A stretch of 64,000 nucleotides of DNA from Nitrospira sp. (GCA_024998625.1 JACOEL010000007.1:62001-126000), one strand, 5' to 3'; counted from the stretch's first letter, positions 52,873-61,903 are shown. The notes: a model not told the origin generated them from the letters alone. A program made the numbers and translations.

Positions 52873-53666
52873 CGGTCACCGACGATGGAGCCAGACGCAG
52901 AACCATGACGATTGCGGCGGTAGTCATCACCAAAGATGAAGAAAAGAATATTGCCGACTGTCTCGAGTCCCTGCGCTGGGCCGACGAACTGATCGTCGTG
53001 GATGCGGAAAGCCGGGACCGGACGGTGGAGCTGGCAAAGCAGTACACCCCGAACGTGTTTGTCCGCCCCTGGCCAGGGTATGGCCCGCAAAAAAACTTCG
53101 GCATCGAGCAGGCCGCTGCGGAGTGGATTCTCGTGGTGGATGCCGACGAGCGTGTGACCGGGGGATTGCGGAGGGAAATCGAAGCGTTACTGGCGACGGC
53201 TCCGGCTGCCGACATCGGAGGGTATGAGATTCCCCGGCGGAATTTTTTCTACGGGAAATGGATTCAAGGCGGCGGGCTCTATCCGGACTATCAGCTGCGG
53301 CTGTTCCGAAACACCGCCGGCCGGTACGACGACGTGACGCTGCACGAAAACTTCACGCTCAGCGGGCGTCGGGAGCGGCTTCGGGAGCCTTTCGATCACT
53401 ACAGCATGCCCAGCGTCAACCATCACATCCGCAAGATGATGCGGTATACGACGCTCGGTGCCGATGAGAAACTCAAGCGGGTCACCCATATCAGCGGCTG
53501 GGTCATTGCTACGCACCATCTGGGTACGATCCTCAAAACCCTGTTCTCGCGCGGCGGGTATCGCGACGGGGTGCACGGATTGGTGGTGGCGATGTTTGCC
53601 GGCCTCCACACGTTCGTCAAATATGCCAAGGCCTGGGAGCGTGTGAACGTAAGGCGGGACGCATGA
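52869..53666 (+). CDS. GT2 family glycosyltransferase (WaaE/KdtX-like), copy B
   Basis: A 265-residue paralogue of the preceding gene. The GTG at 52869 overlaps the previous stop; ATG 52905 (MTIAAVVITKDEEKNIADCL) is an equally plausible start that matches copy A better. WILVVDADERVTGGLRREIE holds the metal site and RRNFFYGKWIQGGGLYPDYQLRLFRNT parallels the copy A segment. The C terminus (GGYRDGVHGLVVAMFAGLHTFVKYAKAWE) resembles the membrane-proximal end seen in this family. It probably acts next to copy A on the core oligosaccharide. Confidence 0.86.
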   Translation: MTVTDDGARRRTMTIAAVVITKDEEKNIADCLESLRWADELIVVDAESRDRTVELAKQYTPNVFVRPWPGYGPQKNFGIEQAAAEWILVVDADERVTGGLRREIEALLATAPAADIGGYEIPRRNFFYGKWIQGGGLYPDYQLRLFRNTAGRYDDVTLHENFTLSGRRERLREPFDHYSMPSVNHHIRKMMRYTTLGADEKLKRVTHISGWVIATHHLGTILKTLFSRGGYRDGVHGLVVAMFAGLHTFVKYAKAWERVNVRRDA

Positions 53667-53715
53667 TCGATCCATCCCTGCCCGGCATGAACCTGGCGGA
53701 GGTCCTGTTTCCCTG

Positions 53716-54819
53716 ATGCGTATCGGGATCGACGCGGCGTCAATCGTGGGGGACAAGGGCGGCGTCGGCTGGCATACCTATCACCTGCTACGATCGCTGC
53801 TGGCCTTGGATGAGCAAGTCGAGTATGTCGGATATCTCCGTCCCGGATCCCTGCATGCGGGCCGGCTCGAAGGCTGGCCGGTGCACGAGCGTATGCGGTG
53901 GGTGGAAACGCCGCGGTGGCTGATGCCATGGCGGGGCGCCTGGGATGAGCTCGATCTCTATCACGGCCCCAACTTCAAGATGCATACGAGGGGACGATCC
54001 GGCGGAATCGTCACCATCCATGATCTGTGGCTGGCCAGGCATCCGGAATATTCGCGGAAGCTGTTGGGTCAGGCCGGCTCATCCCGGCGAGCGATAGCCA
54101 CGGCCAACCGGGCGCGACGGGTCGTAACGGTGTCGGAGTTTTCGGCCCGTGAGATAGAAGCCTTGTATGGAATTCCGCGAGACCGGGTGGTCGTCATCCA
54201 TAACGGCGTGACCGAGGAATTCTCTCCTGTGCAGGATGAGCAGGCGATGCCGGCGTTGATGAAGCGGTGGGCGATTCCATCCGCCGGATTTATTCTGTTC
54301 GTCGGCGGGGCCGATCCAAGAAAGAATCACCGTGGTTTTCTGCAGGCCGTGGCGCAGTCGCGTTCACAGCTTGGGGGGCGGGTCATTGTGCTCGTGGGGG
54401 ATGCGGAGCACCCGCAGGGAAGCTACCTCGCGACGGCCCGGTCGCTCGGGTTGGGGCAGGACGTGCGTTGCACCGGTCGTCTCAATCGCGAAGAGCTGCG
54501 CCGGCTCTACTCCTTCGCCGACGTGTTTGTCTTTCCGTCGCTCTATGAGGGATTCGGCATGCCGGTCCTGGAGGCGATGGCCTGCGGCGCGCCGACGATT
54601 ACCTCGTTGACGTCGTCGCTTCCGGAAGTGGCAGGGGATGCGGCGGTGCTGGTGGATCCGGAGGATGCCGGGGCGTTAGGAACGGCGATGGTAAACGTAT
54701 TGTCCGATCAGGGGCTGCGACAACAGCTTCGGGGTCGTGGGTTTGAGCGGGCGCGACTCTTTACCTGGCAGCGCGCGGCGTTGCGTACCAGTGCCCTGTA
54801 TCGTGAACTCTGTGCTTGA
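53716..54819 (+). CDS. GT4 family glycosyltransferase
   Basis: A 367-residue GT-B enzyme. [25 protein letters not shown] gives the acceptor-binding glycine motif, [25 protein letters not shown] the middle region, and [21 protein letters not shown] the linker to the donor domain. [26 protein letters not shown] contains both glutamates of the E-x7-E motif. The pattern resembles mannosyltransferase-type GT4 enzymes of O-antigen loci. A fragment of the dispersed repeat starts one base after its stop. Confidence 0.88.
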   Translation: MRIGIDAASIVGDKGGVGWHTYHLLRSLLALDEQVEYVGYLRPGSLHAGRLEGWPVHERMRWVETPRWLMPWRGAWDELDLYHGPNFKMHTRGRSGGIVTIHDLWLARHPEYSRKLLGQAGSSRRAIATANRARRVVTVSEFSAREIEALYGIPRDRVVVIHNGVTEEFSPVQDEQAMPALMKRWAIPSAGFILFVGGADPRKNHRGFLQAVAQSRSQLGGRVIVLVGDAEHPQGSYLATARSLGLGQDVRCTGRLNREELRRLYSFADVFVFPSLYEGFGMPVLEAMACGAPTITSLTSSLPEVAGDAAVLVDPEDAGALGTAMVNVLSDQGLRQQLRGRGFERARLFTWQRAALRTSALYRELCA

Positions 54820-54820
54820 G

Positions 54821-54846
54821 GCAGGCTGTTGAAAAAGCCCGTCCGC
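54821..54846 (+). repeat. Dispersed repeat, partial copy
   Basis: GCAGGCTGTTGAAAAAGCCCGTCC matches the left-end and junction sequences of the elements at 38704 and 58164 (GCAGGCTG...AAAA...GGCCGTCC), as if most of the interior were deleted. It begins just after a glycosyltransferase stop codon, like the other copies. Confidence 0.55.
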
Positions 54847-55060
54847 GTCGTGGTCAAGGTCTGTGAATCGTGACGCGTATCTCGGAGGGGATAGGAGCTA
54901 CAGCGTATGGTTGAGAGCGGGAAGAGGAGGGTTGTGGTGCTGGCTCCTGCGATGAGCTATAGGCCATAAGCTCATGTATCCGGACGAGAGACGAACGACG
55001 CTTCACGAGCGACGGACGGATGTGCGATCCTCGACGTTGTCCTAAGTTACAGGAGCTGTG
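54847..55060. other. Intergenic region with short hairpin ATGAGCT-N10-AGCTCAT
   Basis: About 210 bases without a convincing gene. A perfect 7-bp inverted repeat (54952-54958 and 54969-54975) is present. AGGAG at 55051 serves as the ribosome binding site of the following gene. No consensus promoter was identified. Confidence 0.4.
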
Positions 55061-56134
55061 GTGCAACAATCTGCTAGAGTCGGCGGTATGACGGATCTTC
55101 AGAACATTCTGCTCATCAAGTTGCGGCATATCGGTGATGTGCTCCTATCGACGCCGGTATTACACGGGTTGCGAACCGCTTTTCCCCAGGCGCGGCTGAC
55201 GATGCTGGTCAATCGTGGAACAGAAGGGGTGTTAGCGCACAACCCGGATGTGAACGAGGTGTTATGTCTCGAGAAGGGCTCCTGGAAGGCCCAGATGAAG
55301 TTCGTGCAGATGCTGCGTCGGCGAGGTTTTGACGGCGTCGTCGATCTGACCGATGGGGACCGCTCGGCCGTCATCAGTCTGGCGACCGGTGCTGCCGTCC
55401 GTATTGGGTTCAATGCGGAACATCGCTGGCGCGGGCTCTTGTACAGCCAGGTGACCAAACCACGCCCGATGGATCAGCACCGAGTGGACTATGACCTCTG
55501 CACCTTGAGGGCTCTGGGGCTCGACCCGAAGCCGGGCACGCCCGTTTTGTACCCGTCGCCGACGGATGAGCAGGTGGTGGAGACCTGGATGCAGGAGGCC
55601 GGTCTGTTGTTTGCACAGGCCTCGCCCTTGTTGGTGCTGTTGCAACCGGGGGCGCGTTACTCGCTGAAAGTCTGGCCGCATGAACGGTTTGCGCAGCTGG
55701 CCGATCGTCTCGCCGACAAGTTTGCCTGCCGGATTCTCCTGGGCGGCGACCAGCGTGAACGCGAGGTTGCCGAGCAGGTCGCCCGCAAGACGCACTGTGC
55801 GCCCACTGTGGTCGCGGGGAAGTTTTCGCTCCTGCAGTTCGCCGCCTTGGTGAAACGTTGTGCGCTGTTCGTCGGAAACGACGGCGGCGCCATGCATATT
55901 GCCGCAACGATGAGAACGCCGGTCGTGGCTATTTTCGGGCCGACGTATCCGCAACGGTGGGGACCGCGCGGTGGCCCGGCGCAGGTGATCTACAAAGGCT
56001 TGGATTGCCGGGCCTGTTATCATCCGACCTGCTTGCGCGGCGATGACAGTTGCATGCAGCAGATCACGGTGGATGAGGTGTTTACGGCGGCCAGCCGGAT
56101 GTTGGAACGTGCGCCGGTGAGGACAGAGGCATGA
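55061..56134 (+). CDS. GT9 family heptosyltransferase (third copy)
   Basis: About 357 residues from GTG 55061, which sits five bases after AGGAG; GTG 55058 and ATG 55088 are alternatives. NILLIKLRHIGDVLLSTPVLHGLRTAFP is the GT9 start with the catalytic Asp. LLQPGARYSLKVWPHERFAQLAD and VGNDGGAMHIAATMRTPVVAIFGPTYP form the donor site. The LRHIGDVLLSTPV version is typical of WaaQ-like or heptosyltransferase III-type proteins. A C-terminal cysteine-rich patch (LDCRACYHPTCLRGDDSC) is shared with the other GT9 genes here. Confidence 0.88.
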   Translation: MQQSARVGGMTDLQNILLIKLRHIGDVLLSTPVLHGLRTAFPQARLTMLVNRGTEGVLAHNPDVNEVLCLEKGSWKAQMKFVQMLRRRGFDGVVDLTDGDRSAVISLATGAAVRIGFNAEHRWRGLLYSQVTKPRPMDQHRVDYDLCTLRALGLDPKPGTPVLYPSPTDEQVVETWMQEAGLLFAQASPLLVLLQPGARYSLKVWPHERFAQLADRLADKFACRILLGGDQREREVAEQVARKTHCAPTVVAGKFSLLQFAALVKRCALFVGNDGGAMHIAATMRTPVVAIFGPTYPQRWGPRGGPAQVIYKGLDCRACYHPTCLRGDDSCMQQITVDEVFTAASRMLERAPVRTEA

Positions 56135-57030
56135 GCGACGAATTGGTGAGCGTGGTCATTCCGGTATTTAACGGCGCGCCGTTTGTCGCCAAGGCCGTGG
56201 CCAGCGTGCGGGCGCAGGGGCACAGTGCCGTGGAAATCCTCGTGGTGGATGACGGATCGACCGACGGGACGCAGGAGGTGTTGAAGCGCCTTGCGGAGAG
56301 CGACGGCATTCGATGGTTTCAGCGCAGCCACGGCGGCCCGGCCCGTTCCCGCAATTACGGCATCGCCGCCGCGCAAGGGCAATTCATCGCGCTGCTGGAT
56401 TGCGATGATGAATGGTTGCCGGACAAACTGGCCGCTCAGTTGGCTGTCATGCGTGCCAGGCCGGATGTGGGGTTGGTCCATACGGACTTCGAGGTGCGCT
56501 TTGAAGACGGCACGCTGGAAGAGCGTGTGTCGGCACGATCGAGCCGTGAGCCGATGGTGCAGGCGTTTGCCGGCGGTCATGTCGCGCTGCCGTCCACACT
56601 CCTGATCCGGAAAGCGGTGCTCGATCAAATCGGGAGCCTGGACCCTGAACTGTACGGGTCGGAAGATTCCGATCTCACGATCCGGCTGTTTCGGGTGACC
56701 AGGTTCGAGTGCATCGATGAGGTGTTGGTGCACAAGCTCCAGCGGGGGCACGGCTATCGAGACATGGCTTTCGATGAGCAGACCCATCGCGAGCGCGTTC
56801 TCGCCAGTCGAGATCGCTTTCTCATGCGCCTGGAGGGGTTCGCTCCCTTGACGGCGGCGCAACGCGCCGCGTTGGATCGGGAATGGGCGAATTATTTTCT
56901 TTTAAAAGGGGCGGCCGCAGAACGGGCCGGCCGGTGTAAAGAGGCGCGGAGACACTATTGGGATGCGATCTGTAAGGCACCGGCACGCATTCGATGTTAT
57001 ACGCGTTGGCTTCGCACCCTGAAGCCCTAG
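56131..57030 (+). CDS. GT2 family glycosyltransferase
   Basis: A 299-residue GT-A enzyme. LVSVVIPVFNGAPFVAKAVASV and ILVVDDGSTDGTQEVL bind the nucleotide sugar. FIALLDCDDEWLPDKLAAQ is the DxD region, and YGSEDSDLTIRLFRVTRF contains the catalytic ED motif. Start and previous stop overlap (ATGA). The C-terminal helical part (GAAAERAGRCKEARRHYWDAI) resembles a TPR-like tail found in the related gene at 58364. A perfect palindrome starts within its stop codon. Confidence 0.86.
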   Translation: MSDELVSVVIPVFNGAPFVAKAVASVRAQGHSAVEILVVDDGSTDGTQEVLKRLAESDGIRWFQRSHGGPARSRNYGIAAAQGQFIALLDCDDEWLPDKLAAQLAVMRARPDVGLVHTDFEVRFEDGTLEERVSARSSREPMVQAFAGGHVALPSTLLIRKAVLDQIGSLDPELYGSEDSDLTIRLFRVTRFECIDEVLVHKLQRGHGYRDMAFDEQTHRERVLASRDRFLMRLEGFAPLTAAQRAALDREWANYFLLKGAAAERAGRCKEARRHYWDAICKAPARIRCYTRWLRTLKP

Positions 57031-57081
57031 CCCGGACTCTTCATGAACGCCTCGCGACGGTATTCATGAAGAGTCCGGGCT
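57029..57081. repeat. Perfect 19-bp inverted repeat with 15-nt loop
   Basis: AGCCCGGACTCTTCATGAA (57029-57047) and its exact reverse complement (57063-57081) flank CGCCTCGCGACGGTA. The left arm begins in the stop codon of the GT2 gene. No U-run follows the stem, so it is not a typical intrinsic terminator. It may be a REP-like element or an mRNA-stabilising hairpin. Confidence 0.85.
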
Positions 57082-57139
57082 CGCGCAACCGATGCGGGCC
57101 TCCCGCTGAGCGCCTCGAAACACAATCGCCAAAGGATCT

Positions 57140-58195
57140 ATGGAAACCGTCAGCTGCGACCTGTGTGGAGAGGCTTCGGCCACTCCTGTCTTCAGCCAAT
57201 ACGATCTTGCCCACCGTGTCACCGATGACCTATTTACGGTGGTGCGTTGTCGAGGCTGCCGCCTGTTATTCTTGAATCCTCGTCCCACTCGTGAGGAGAT
57301 CGGTCGCTACTATCCTGCCACCTATTACCCCGACGCTGCGCCCAGTCAGGCCGGTGATCTCCGCCGGGCTGTCAAGCGATGGTCCGGGAAAATCCGGCGG
57401 TGGATCGCTCAGGATTTTTATGGCTATCCGGCGCCGGAATCGGTCCGCCGCTGGCAATGGTTGCGCCGGCTCCTCATATGGCCTGAGTTCCTCTGGCGCC
57501 GCTGGCGTGGTCGCGGCCTGCTGCCCTGGGCCGGTCGAGGCCGGGCCTTGGATGTCGGTTGCGGTGCGGGCAACAATCTGGTGTCGCTGCAGGAACAAGG
57601 TTGGGATGTGTCCGGAGTAGATGCCAGCGCTGTGGCCGTGGAGCGGGCGCGGGCCCGTTTCGGTGATCGGGTCCGCCTCAGTGATTTGAGATCGATGGCC
57701 TATCCGGACCGAACCTTTGATACGGTTCTGTTCAGTCATGTGCTGGAGCATGTGCATGGTCCATTGCCTCTTCTGGAAGAGGTGTGGCGCATTTTGGATT
57801 GGGAGGGCCGGGTCGTCATCCTCTGCCCCAACGCCGGCAGCCTGGAGGCGAAACTCTTTGGACGATGGTGGTTTCCCTGGGAATTGCCGCGCCATCTGTT
57901 CCACTATGAGAAGGCGACGCTTATGCGGGTGTTGGAAGCGGCCGGTTTCCATATCGAGTCGGTCAGCACCGGCTTGGGCTCGCTCTACTTTATGGCGAGC
58001 CTGGCTCGGGTATGGGAACAGCGGTTCGGGCGAGTGGTGCCCGGTCGTCGATTCATCGAGAAAGTGTTCGTCCGCCCTTTCTGTTTCTGTGTCGGGCATC
58101 TGGGGTACGGAACTGAGTTGAAGGTCTATGCCAGGAAAGATCGGCACGGGCTCGCTGAGCCTGGCAGGCTGCGGAAAAACTCATTTTTTGCGTAA
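57140..58195 (+). CDS. Class I SAM-dependent methyltransferase with N-terminal zinc-type cysteines
   Basis: A 351-residue methyltransferase. An N-terminal CDLCG...CRGC pair (residues 6-40) may bind zinc, followed by LNPRPTREEIGRYYPATYYP. The SAM fold starts ALDVGCGAGNNLVSLQEQGWDVSGVD, then FDTVLFSHVLEHVHGPLPLLEEV. This layout is common in surface-glycan loci, where such enzymes methylate sugars or lipid-linked intermediates. The last ten residues (GRLRKNSFFA) and the stop come from the repeat at 58164, so the native C terminus may have been replaced. Confidence 0.84.
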   Translation: METVSCDLCGEASATPVFSQYDLAHRVTDDLFTVVRCRGCRLLFLNPRPTREEIGRYYPATYYPDAAPSQAGDLRRAVKRWSGKIRRWIAQDFYGYPAPESVRRWQWLRRLLIWPEFLWRRWRGRGLLPWAGRGRALDVGCGAGNNLVSLQEQGWDVSGVDASAVAVERARARFGDRVRLSDLRSMAYPDRTFDTVLFSHVLEHVHGPLPLLEEVWRILDWEGRVVILCPNAGSLEAKLFGRWWFPWELPRHLFHYEKATLMRVLEAAGFHIESVSTGLGSLYFMASLARVWEQRFGRVVPGRRFIEKVFVRPFCFCVGHLGYGTELKVYARKDRHGLAEPGRLRKNSFFA

Positions 58196-58364
58196 TACGT
58201 CGCGATCAACCCACATGCCGTGTAGGCAGCAGAATCACCACCGGATGCGCAAAAAGGCCGTCCAGCAAGGCCGCAGCGAGCGAAGAAGCGAAGCGTACTC
58301 GAGCCGTACGGTGAGCTTCTGAGCGATGCGAGAACGCCGCTAGCAGACGATTTCCGCATCCTGC
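58164..58364 (+). repeat. Dispersed repeat, copy 2 (about 200 bp, palindromic right half)
   Basis: This copy starts GCAGGCTGCGGAAAAACTC and ends CGCATCCTGC. The right part (58241-58364) pairs at its ends (GGATGCGCAAAAA against TTTCCGCATCCTGC). It shares AAAAGGCCGTCCAG and GATGCGAGAACGCCGCT with copy 1 in the same orientation; the middles are more diverged but alignable. It provides the stop codon of the methyltransferase and touches the stop of the convergent GT2 gene. Confidence 0.8.
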
Positions 58365-59275
58365 TAGACAAAGTACGATCTGACGAGACGCGACCAAGTC
58401 TTCATGTTGAGCGGTTCGTGGCGCAGAGCCGACTGAAAGGCCTGCCGAGCGGCGGTGGGGGTGTGGGCCCGCAGGTGGTGTTTGCCCAGGTCGGCATAAT
58501 AGACCGCCCAATCGTGCGAGAGGGCATCGCCTTCAGGGGTGCCGGGTCGGCAAGAGGCGGCGTGTTTTTCGAGGAACCGGCGCCGACCGTCCAGGGCGCG
58601 CAAAGAGGGGATATCCCGCGACGCATTGTGTCCGTATAGCCGGTGCCGATAGAGCGGTTTGGGAAGATGAATGAATCGGCCCGGACCGTACAGCCGGATG
58701 ATTAAATCGATGTCCTCCCAAATCGAGAGGGCCGCATCGTAGCCGCCTACCGCATCGAAACAGGTCCTGCGGAAAAGCGACCCCGATGTGGCGGCGTCGT
58801 GTCCGCCCCGCAGCAATTGCGTGATGCTGCGTTGCTGTTTCATCGCGGCATCGTATTCAAGAATCTCGTTCCGTTCATTGACCTGGTACCCGTCGCAGTG
58901 CACGAGGGCTGCCTGCGGAGCGCTCTCGAGGATGCCGAGCGTTGCTTCCAGGAAGGTGGGCTCCCACAGATCGTCCTGATCGAGAAATGCCAGATAGGGG
59001 GTTTGGGCCAGGCGCGCGCCGGTATTTCTGGCGGCGGCTTGTCCGCTGTTCTGTGGGTGACGCACGTAGCGGACCTGCGGGATGGTTTGCACCAACGCGC
59101 CCGTGCCGTCCGTCGAGGCATCGTCTACGACGATGATCTCATCGGCGGCCAGGGTTTGCGCGCGCACGGAATCGATGGCCTCCTTCAGATATCTGGAGAT
59201 GCCGTTGTAGGCGGGAATCACGACGCTGATCTGTGTCACGGGCTTGAGTTCCTTGGAGCCGTCAATCGGTAACAT
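58364..59275 (-). CDS. GT2 family glycosyltransferase (minus strand)
   Basis: A 303-residue GT-A enzyme, the only minus-strand gene in the 31-kb envelope region. ISVVIPAYNGISRYLKEAIDSVRAQ, then IIVVDDASTDGTGALVQ and LAFLDQDDLWEPTFLEATL, give the GT-A core. ALSIWEDIDLIIRLYGPG holds the catalytic ED. ATG 59275 is used; GTG 59239 (just before TQISVVIP) is a good alternative. It is similar in plan to the GT2 at 56131. Its stop touches the repeat element at 58164-58364. Confidence 0.86.
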   Translation of the reverse strand: MLPIDGSKELKPVTQISVVIPAYNGISRYLKEAIDSVRAQTLAADEIIVVDDASTDGTGALVQTIPQVRYVRHPQNSGQAAARNTGARLAQTPYLAFLDQDDLWEPTFLEATLGILESAPQAALVHCDGYQVNERNEILEYDAAMKQQRSITQLLRGGHDAATSGSLFRRTCFDAVGGYDAALSIWEDIDLIIRLYGPGRFIHLPKPLYRHRLYGHNASRDIPSLRALDGRRRFLEKHAASCRPGTPEGDALSHDWAVYYADLGKHHLRAHTPTAARQAFQSALRHEPLNMKTWSRLVRSYFV

Positions 59276-59492
59276 AGGCGGTGAACGCAGTCAACCGGCG
59301 TTGTTGCCGACCCATCCAGGCGACATCGATTCGGCTGTCTTGACTTGTCGGATAGGCTGTGATTCCATGCGCGCCGATTACTCGTGGTTGATCGCTCGCA
59401 GTACTATCGCGCGTACTGTTTCGACTGACTGCCCCGTGCGTGATCGCCGATCCGGTCCTGTCCTCCACCATAGGTCTATTCCGCGCCATATT
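59276..59492. other. Divergent intergenic region between the two glycosyltransferases
   Basis: About 217 bases between divergent genes, so promoters in both directions are expected. TTGACT at about 59339 on the plus strand has no good -10 partner. The track extends the next gene through this stretch to 59244, but that N-terminal part has no family similarity. Confidence 0.35.
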
Positions 59493-60572
59493 GTGAAGAT
59501 CGTCATTGCCGCATGGCATCTCAAGAATCTCAACGTGGGGATCGGGCGATATGCCCGGGAACTGATTGAGGCGCTGGGGCGCGTCGATCAGACGAATCAA
59601 TACGAGATTCTGATCCCTCACGCGGAGCATCCGTTCACCGCGCGACCGAATATGCGGTTTCGCGTGATCCGTTTCCCGCTGTTCCGCCGCCGTTTCTGGG
59701 AGCAGGTGGCTCCGCTCCTGGTCGGCCCGTACGATGTGCTCCACTTTCCGTATGACTCTTGCGTGGCCTGGAAACGCGGAAAGTTCGTGGCCACTATCCA
59801 TGACGTCAAGCCGTTGCTGTTTCCCGTGCTCCGTGCCCGTACCAATCTCAATAGTCGTATCGAGCAGTGGCTGGTCGGAGATCGCTGGAAGAAGGTCGAC
59901 CACGTCATCACGATTTCCGAACATTCGCGGCGCGATCTCCTAGCGCACGTTCCGCTTCGCCCCGAGCAGGTGACCGTGACCTCCCTGGGCCTCGATGCCG
60001 AGCGGTTTCGGCCCGCCGAGCATCCGGGGGTGCGCAAGCCCTACGTGTTCTGCGTGGCCGGAGCCGACCCGACCAAGAACGTCGGCGTCCTCATCGACGC
60101 GTTCGCGAAACTTCCTGAGACGCTGCGCAGCCGTTTCGACCTGCTTCTGGCAGGTGATGTCTGTAAACGCCCGGATATTCGCGCGACCGTCGAGCGCCTA
60201 GGCATCAGCGCATGCACGAAGTTTGTCGGGGTGATCTCCGATACGGAACTTGTGGTCTCTTATCAGGAGGCTACGGTATTTGTCTTCCCGTCGCTCTATG
60301 AAGGGTTCGGGTTGCCGGTGCTGGAGGCGATGGGGTGCGGTTGCCCGGTGATCTGTTCGAATGCCGCTTCGCTGCCTGAAGTGGCCGGTGATGCGGCAGT
60401 ACTGTTCGATCCGCATGACGGCGGTCGATTGGCCCTTGAACTCTCCCGCGTTCTGGCGTCACCCGTGCTGCGGGGCGAATTGAGGGCCCGCGGATTGGCT
60501 CGGGCGCGTGAGTTTTCCTGGGATCGCACTGCGGTTGAGACGGTGGCGGTCTATCGACGTCTTGCAGGCTGA
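59493..60572 (+). CDS. GT4 family glycosyltransferase
   Basis: GTG 59493 gives 359 residues starting [28 protein letters not shown], the normal GT4 opening with its glycine motif. The track start at 59244 adds 83 residues without family features. [27 protein letters not shown] and [23 protein letters not shown] are typical. [26 protein letters not shown] holds both glutamates of the catalytic/donor motif. It is closely similar in layout to the GT4 at 53716. No strong Shine-Dalgarno precedes the GTG, so the start carries some doubt. Confidence 0.86.
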   Translation: MKIVIAAWHLKNLNVGIGRYARELIEALGRVDQTNQYEILIPHAEHPFTARPNMRFRVIRFPLFRRRFWEQVAPLLVGPYDVLHFPYDSCVAWKRGKFVATIHDVKPLLFPVLRARTNLNSRIEQWLVGDRWKKVDHVITISEHSRRDLLAHVPLRPEQVTVTSLGLDAERFRPAEHPGVRKPYVFCVAGADPTKNVGVLIDAFAKLPETLRSRFDLLLAGDVCKRPDIRATVERLGISACTKFVGVISDTELVVSYQEATVFVFPSLYEGFGLPVLEAMGCGCPVICSNAASLPEVAGDAAVLFDPHDGGRLALELSRVLASPVLRGELRARGLARAREFSWDRTAVETVAVYRRLAG

Positions 60573-60634
60573 GCTGAGTCAGTGGCTCTCAATGAGTGCG
60601 TCGGACAGGCCGCAACACGGATGGTGCTCGACAT

Positions 60635-60667
60635 GTTGCAGCTCCTGTGTTGTCATGGGACTGCAAC
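60635..60667. promoter_or_regulatory. Inverted repeat GTTGCAG-N19-CTGCAAC
   Basis: A perfect 7-bp inverted repeat (60635-60641 and 60661-60667) lies 34 bases before the LhgO-like gene. It may be an operator half-site pair or a chance repeat. Confidence 0.3.
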
Positions 60668-60700
60668 CGGTTCTTGCCCGATGTCGAGGGGATGCAGGCT

Positions 60701-61903
60701 ATGTCGGAAGAGGCGTGCGATGTTTTAATCGCCGGGGCCGGAGTGATCGGCGTGGCCATCGCGAGGGAGCTCAGGCGTCGGTATGGCGTCAAGGTGGTCG
60801 TGTTGGAGAAGGAACCCACGGCTGGCCGGCACGCGAGCGGTCGCAACAGCGGCGTGTTGCACGCGGGCGTCTATTACAAGGCAGGAACACTCAAGGCGCG
60901 GCTGTGTGTAGAGGGGAACCGGCGGTTGCGGGCCTATTGTCGGGAGCAGGCCATTCCGCTCAACGAGCATGGCAAGGTGATTGTGGCGCGGACGGAAGCG
61001 GAGTTGCCGGCGCTGCGTGAATTGTACGCGCGATCCCAGGCCAATGGAGTCCGTGTGAGCCTGCTTGATGAACAGGCTCTGAAAGAGGTGGAACCTTGCG
61101 CGAAGACCGTACAGCAGGCGCTGTACGTACAGGATACTGCGGTGGTCAACCCGCAGCGGGTCATGGCGGCCATGGTGGCGGATGCCGAACGTGAAGGCGT
61201 GGAGTTTCGCTTCGGCTGTGCGTGGCAAGGGCGGGAGGGCGATGCCGTGGCGCGCACCGATCGAGGCCGCGTGGCCTACGGGCATTTCGTGAATTGCGGT
61301 GGACTCTTTGCCGATCGAATTGCGCATGCCTACGGGGTCGGTCGGCACTTCAAGATACTGCCGTTTCGCGGACAGTTCTATCAGTTGCGTCCGGGGTCCG
61401 CATTGCAGGTCCGCGGCAACATCTATCCCGTCCCGGACCTGCGGAATCCTTTCTTGGGCGTGCACTTTACGCGACGTCCGGAAGGCGATGTGACGATCGG
61501 ACCTTCGGCCCTCCCGCTGCTGGGTCGTGAGCAGTATCAAGGCCTGACCGGGGCAACGGTCGGCGGTACGCTCACGATGCTGGCCTATTTGATGCGACTC
61601 TTCGGTCGCAACCGGGACCATTTTCGCTCGATTGCTTGGACCGAGATGGTCAAGCTGACGCGCACGGGTTTTTTCCGTGAAGCGGAAGCGCTCGGACAGG
61701 GATTTAAAAAAGCCGATTTACTGCCGGGGCAAGCGCCGGGCATTCGGGCGCAGTTGGTCGATACGCGAACGGCCGAGCTCGTGAGCGATTTTATGATTGA
61801 GGCGGGGCCGCGTTCCACGCACGTGTTGAATGCCGTGTCCCCCGCCTTTACTTCGTCACTACCTTTTGCCGAGCATGTCGTCGGAGCGATGAAGCTCGCG
61901 TAG
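60701..61903 (+). CDS. lhgO: FAD-dependent L-2-hydroxyglutarate oxidase-like protein
   Basis: ATG 60701, nine bases after GAGGGG, gives 400 residues (MSEEACDVLIAGAGVIGVAIA). ATG 60692 is an alternative; the track start is upstream of the binding fold. The FAD motif GAGVIGVAIARELRRR and the second dinucleotide region NSGVLHAGVYYKAGTLKARLCVEGNRRL are those of LhgO/DAO oxidases, as are VVNPQRVMAAMV and NPFLGVHFTRRPEGDVTIGPSALP. LhgO oxidises L-2-hydroxyglutarate and passes electrons to quinone. Its place among sugar-transfer genes is not explained by that role. Confidence 0.85.
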   Translation: MSEEACDVLIAGAGVIGVAIARELRRRYGVKVVVLEKEPTAGRHASGRNSGVLHAGVYYKAGTLKARLCVEGNRRLRAYCREQAIPLNEHGKVIVARTEAELPALRELYARSQANGVRVSLLDEQALKEVEPCAKTVQQALYVQDTAVVNPQRVMAAMVADAEREGVEFRFGCAWQGREGDAVARTDRGRVAYGHFVNCGGLFADRIAHAYGVGRHFKILPFRGQFYQLRPGSALQVRGNIYPVPDLRNPFLGVHFTRRPEGDVTIGPSALPLLGREQYQGLTGATVGGTLTMLAYLMRLFGRNRDHFRSIAWTEMVKLTRTGFFREAEALGQGFKKADLLPGQAPGIRAQLVDTRTAELVSDFMIEAGPRSTHVLNAVSPAFTSSLPFAEHVVGAMKLA

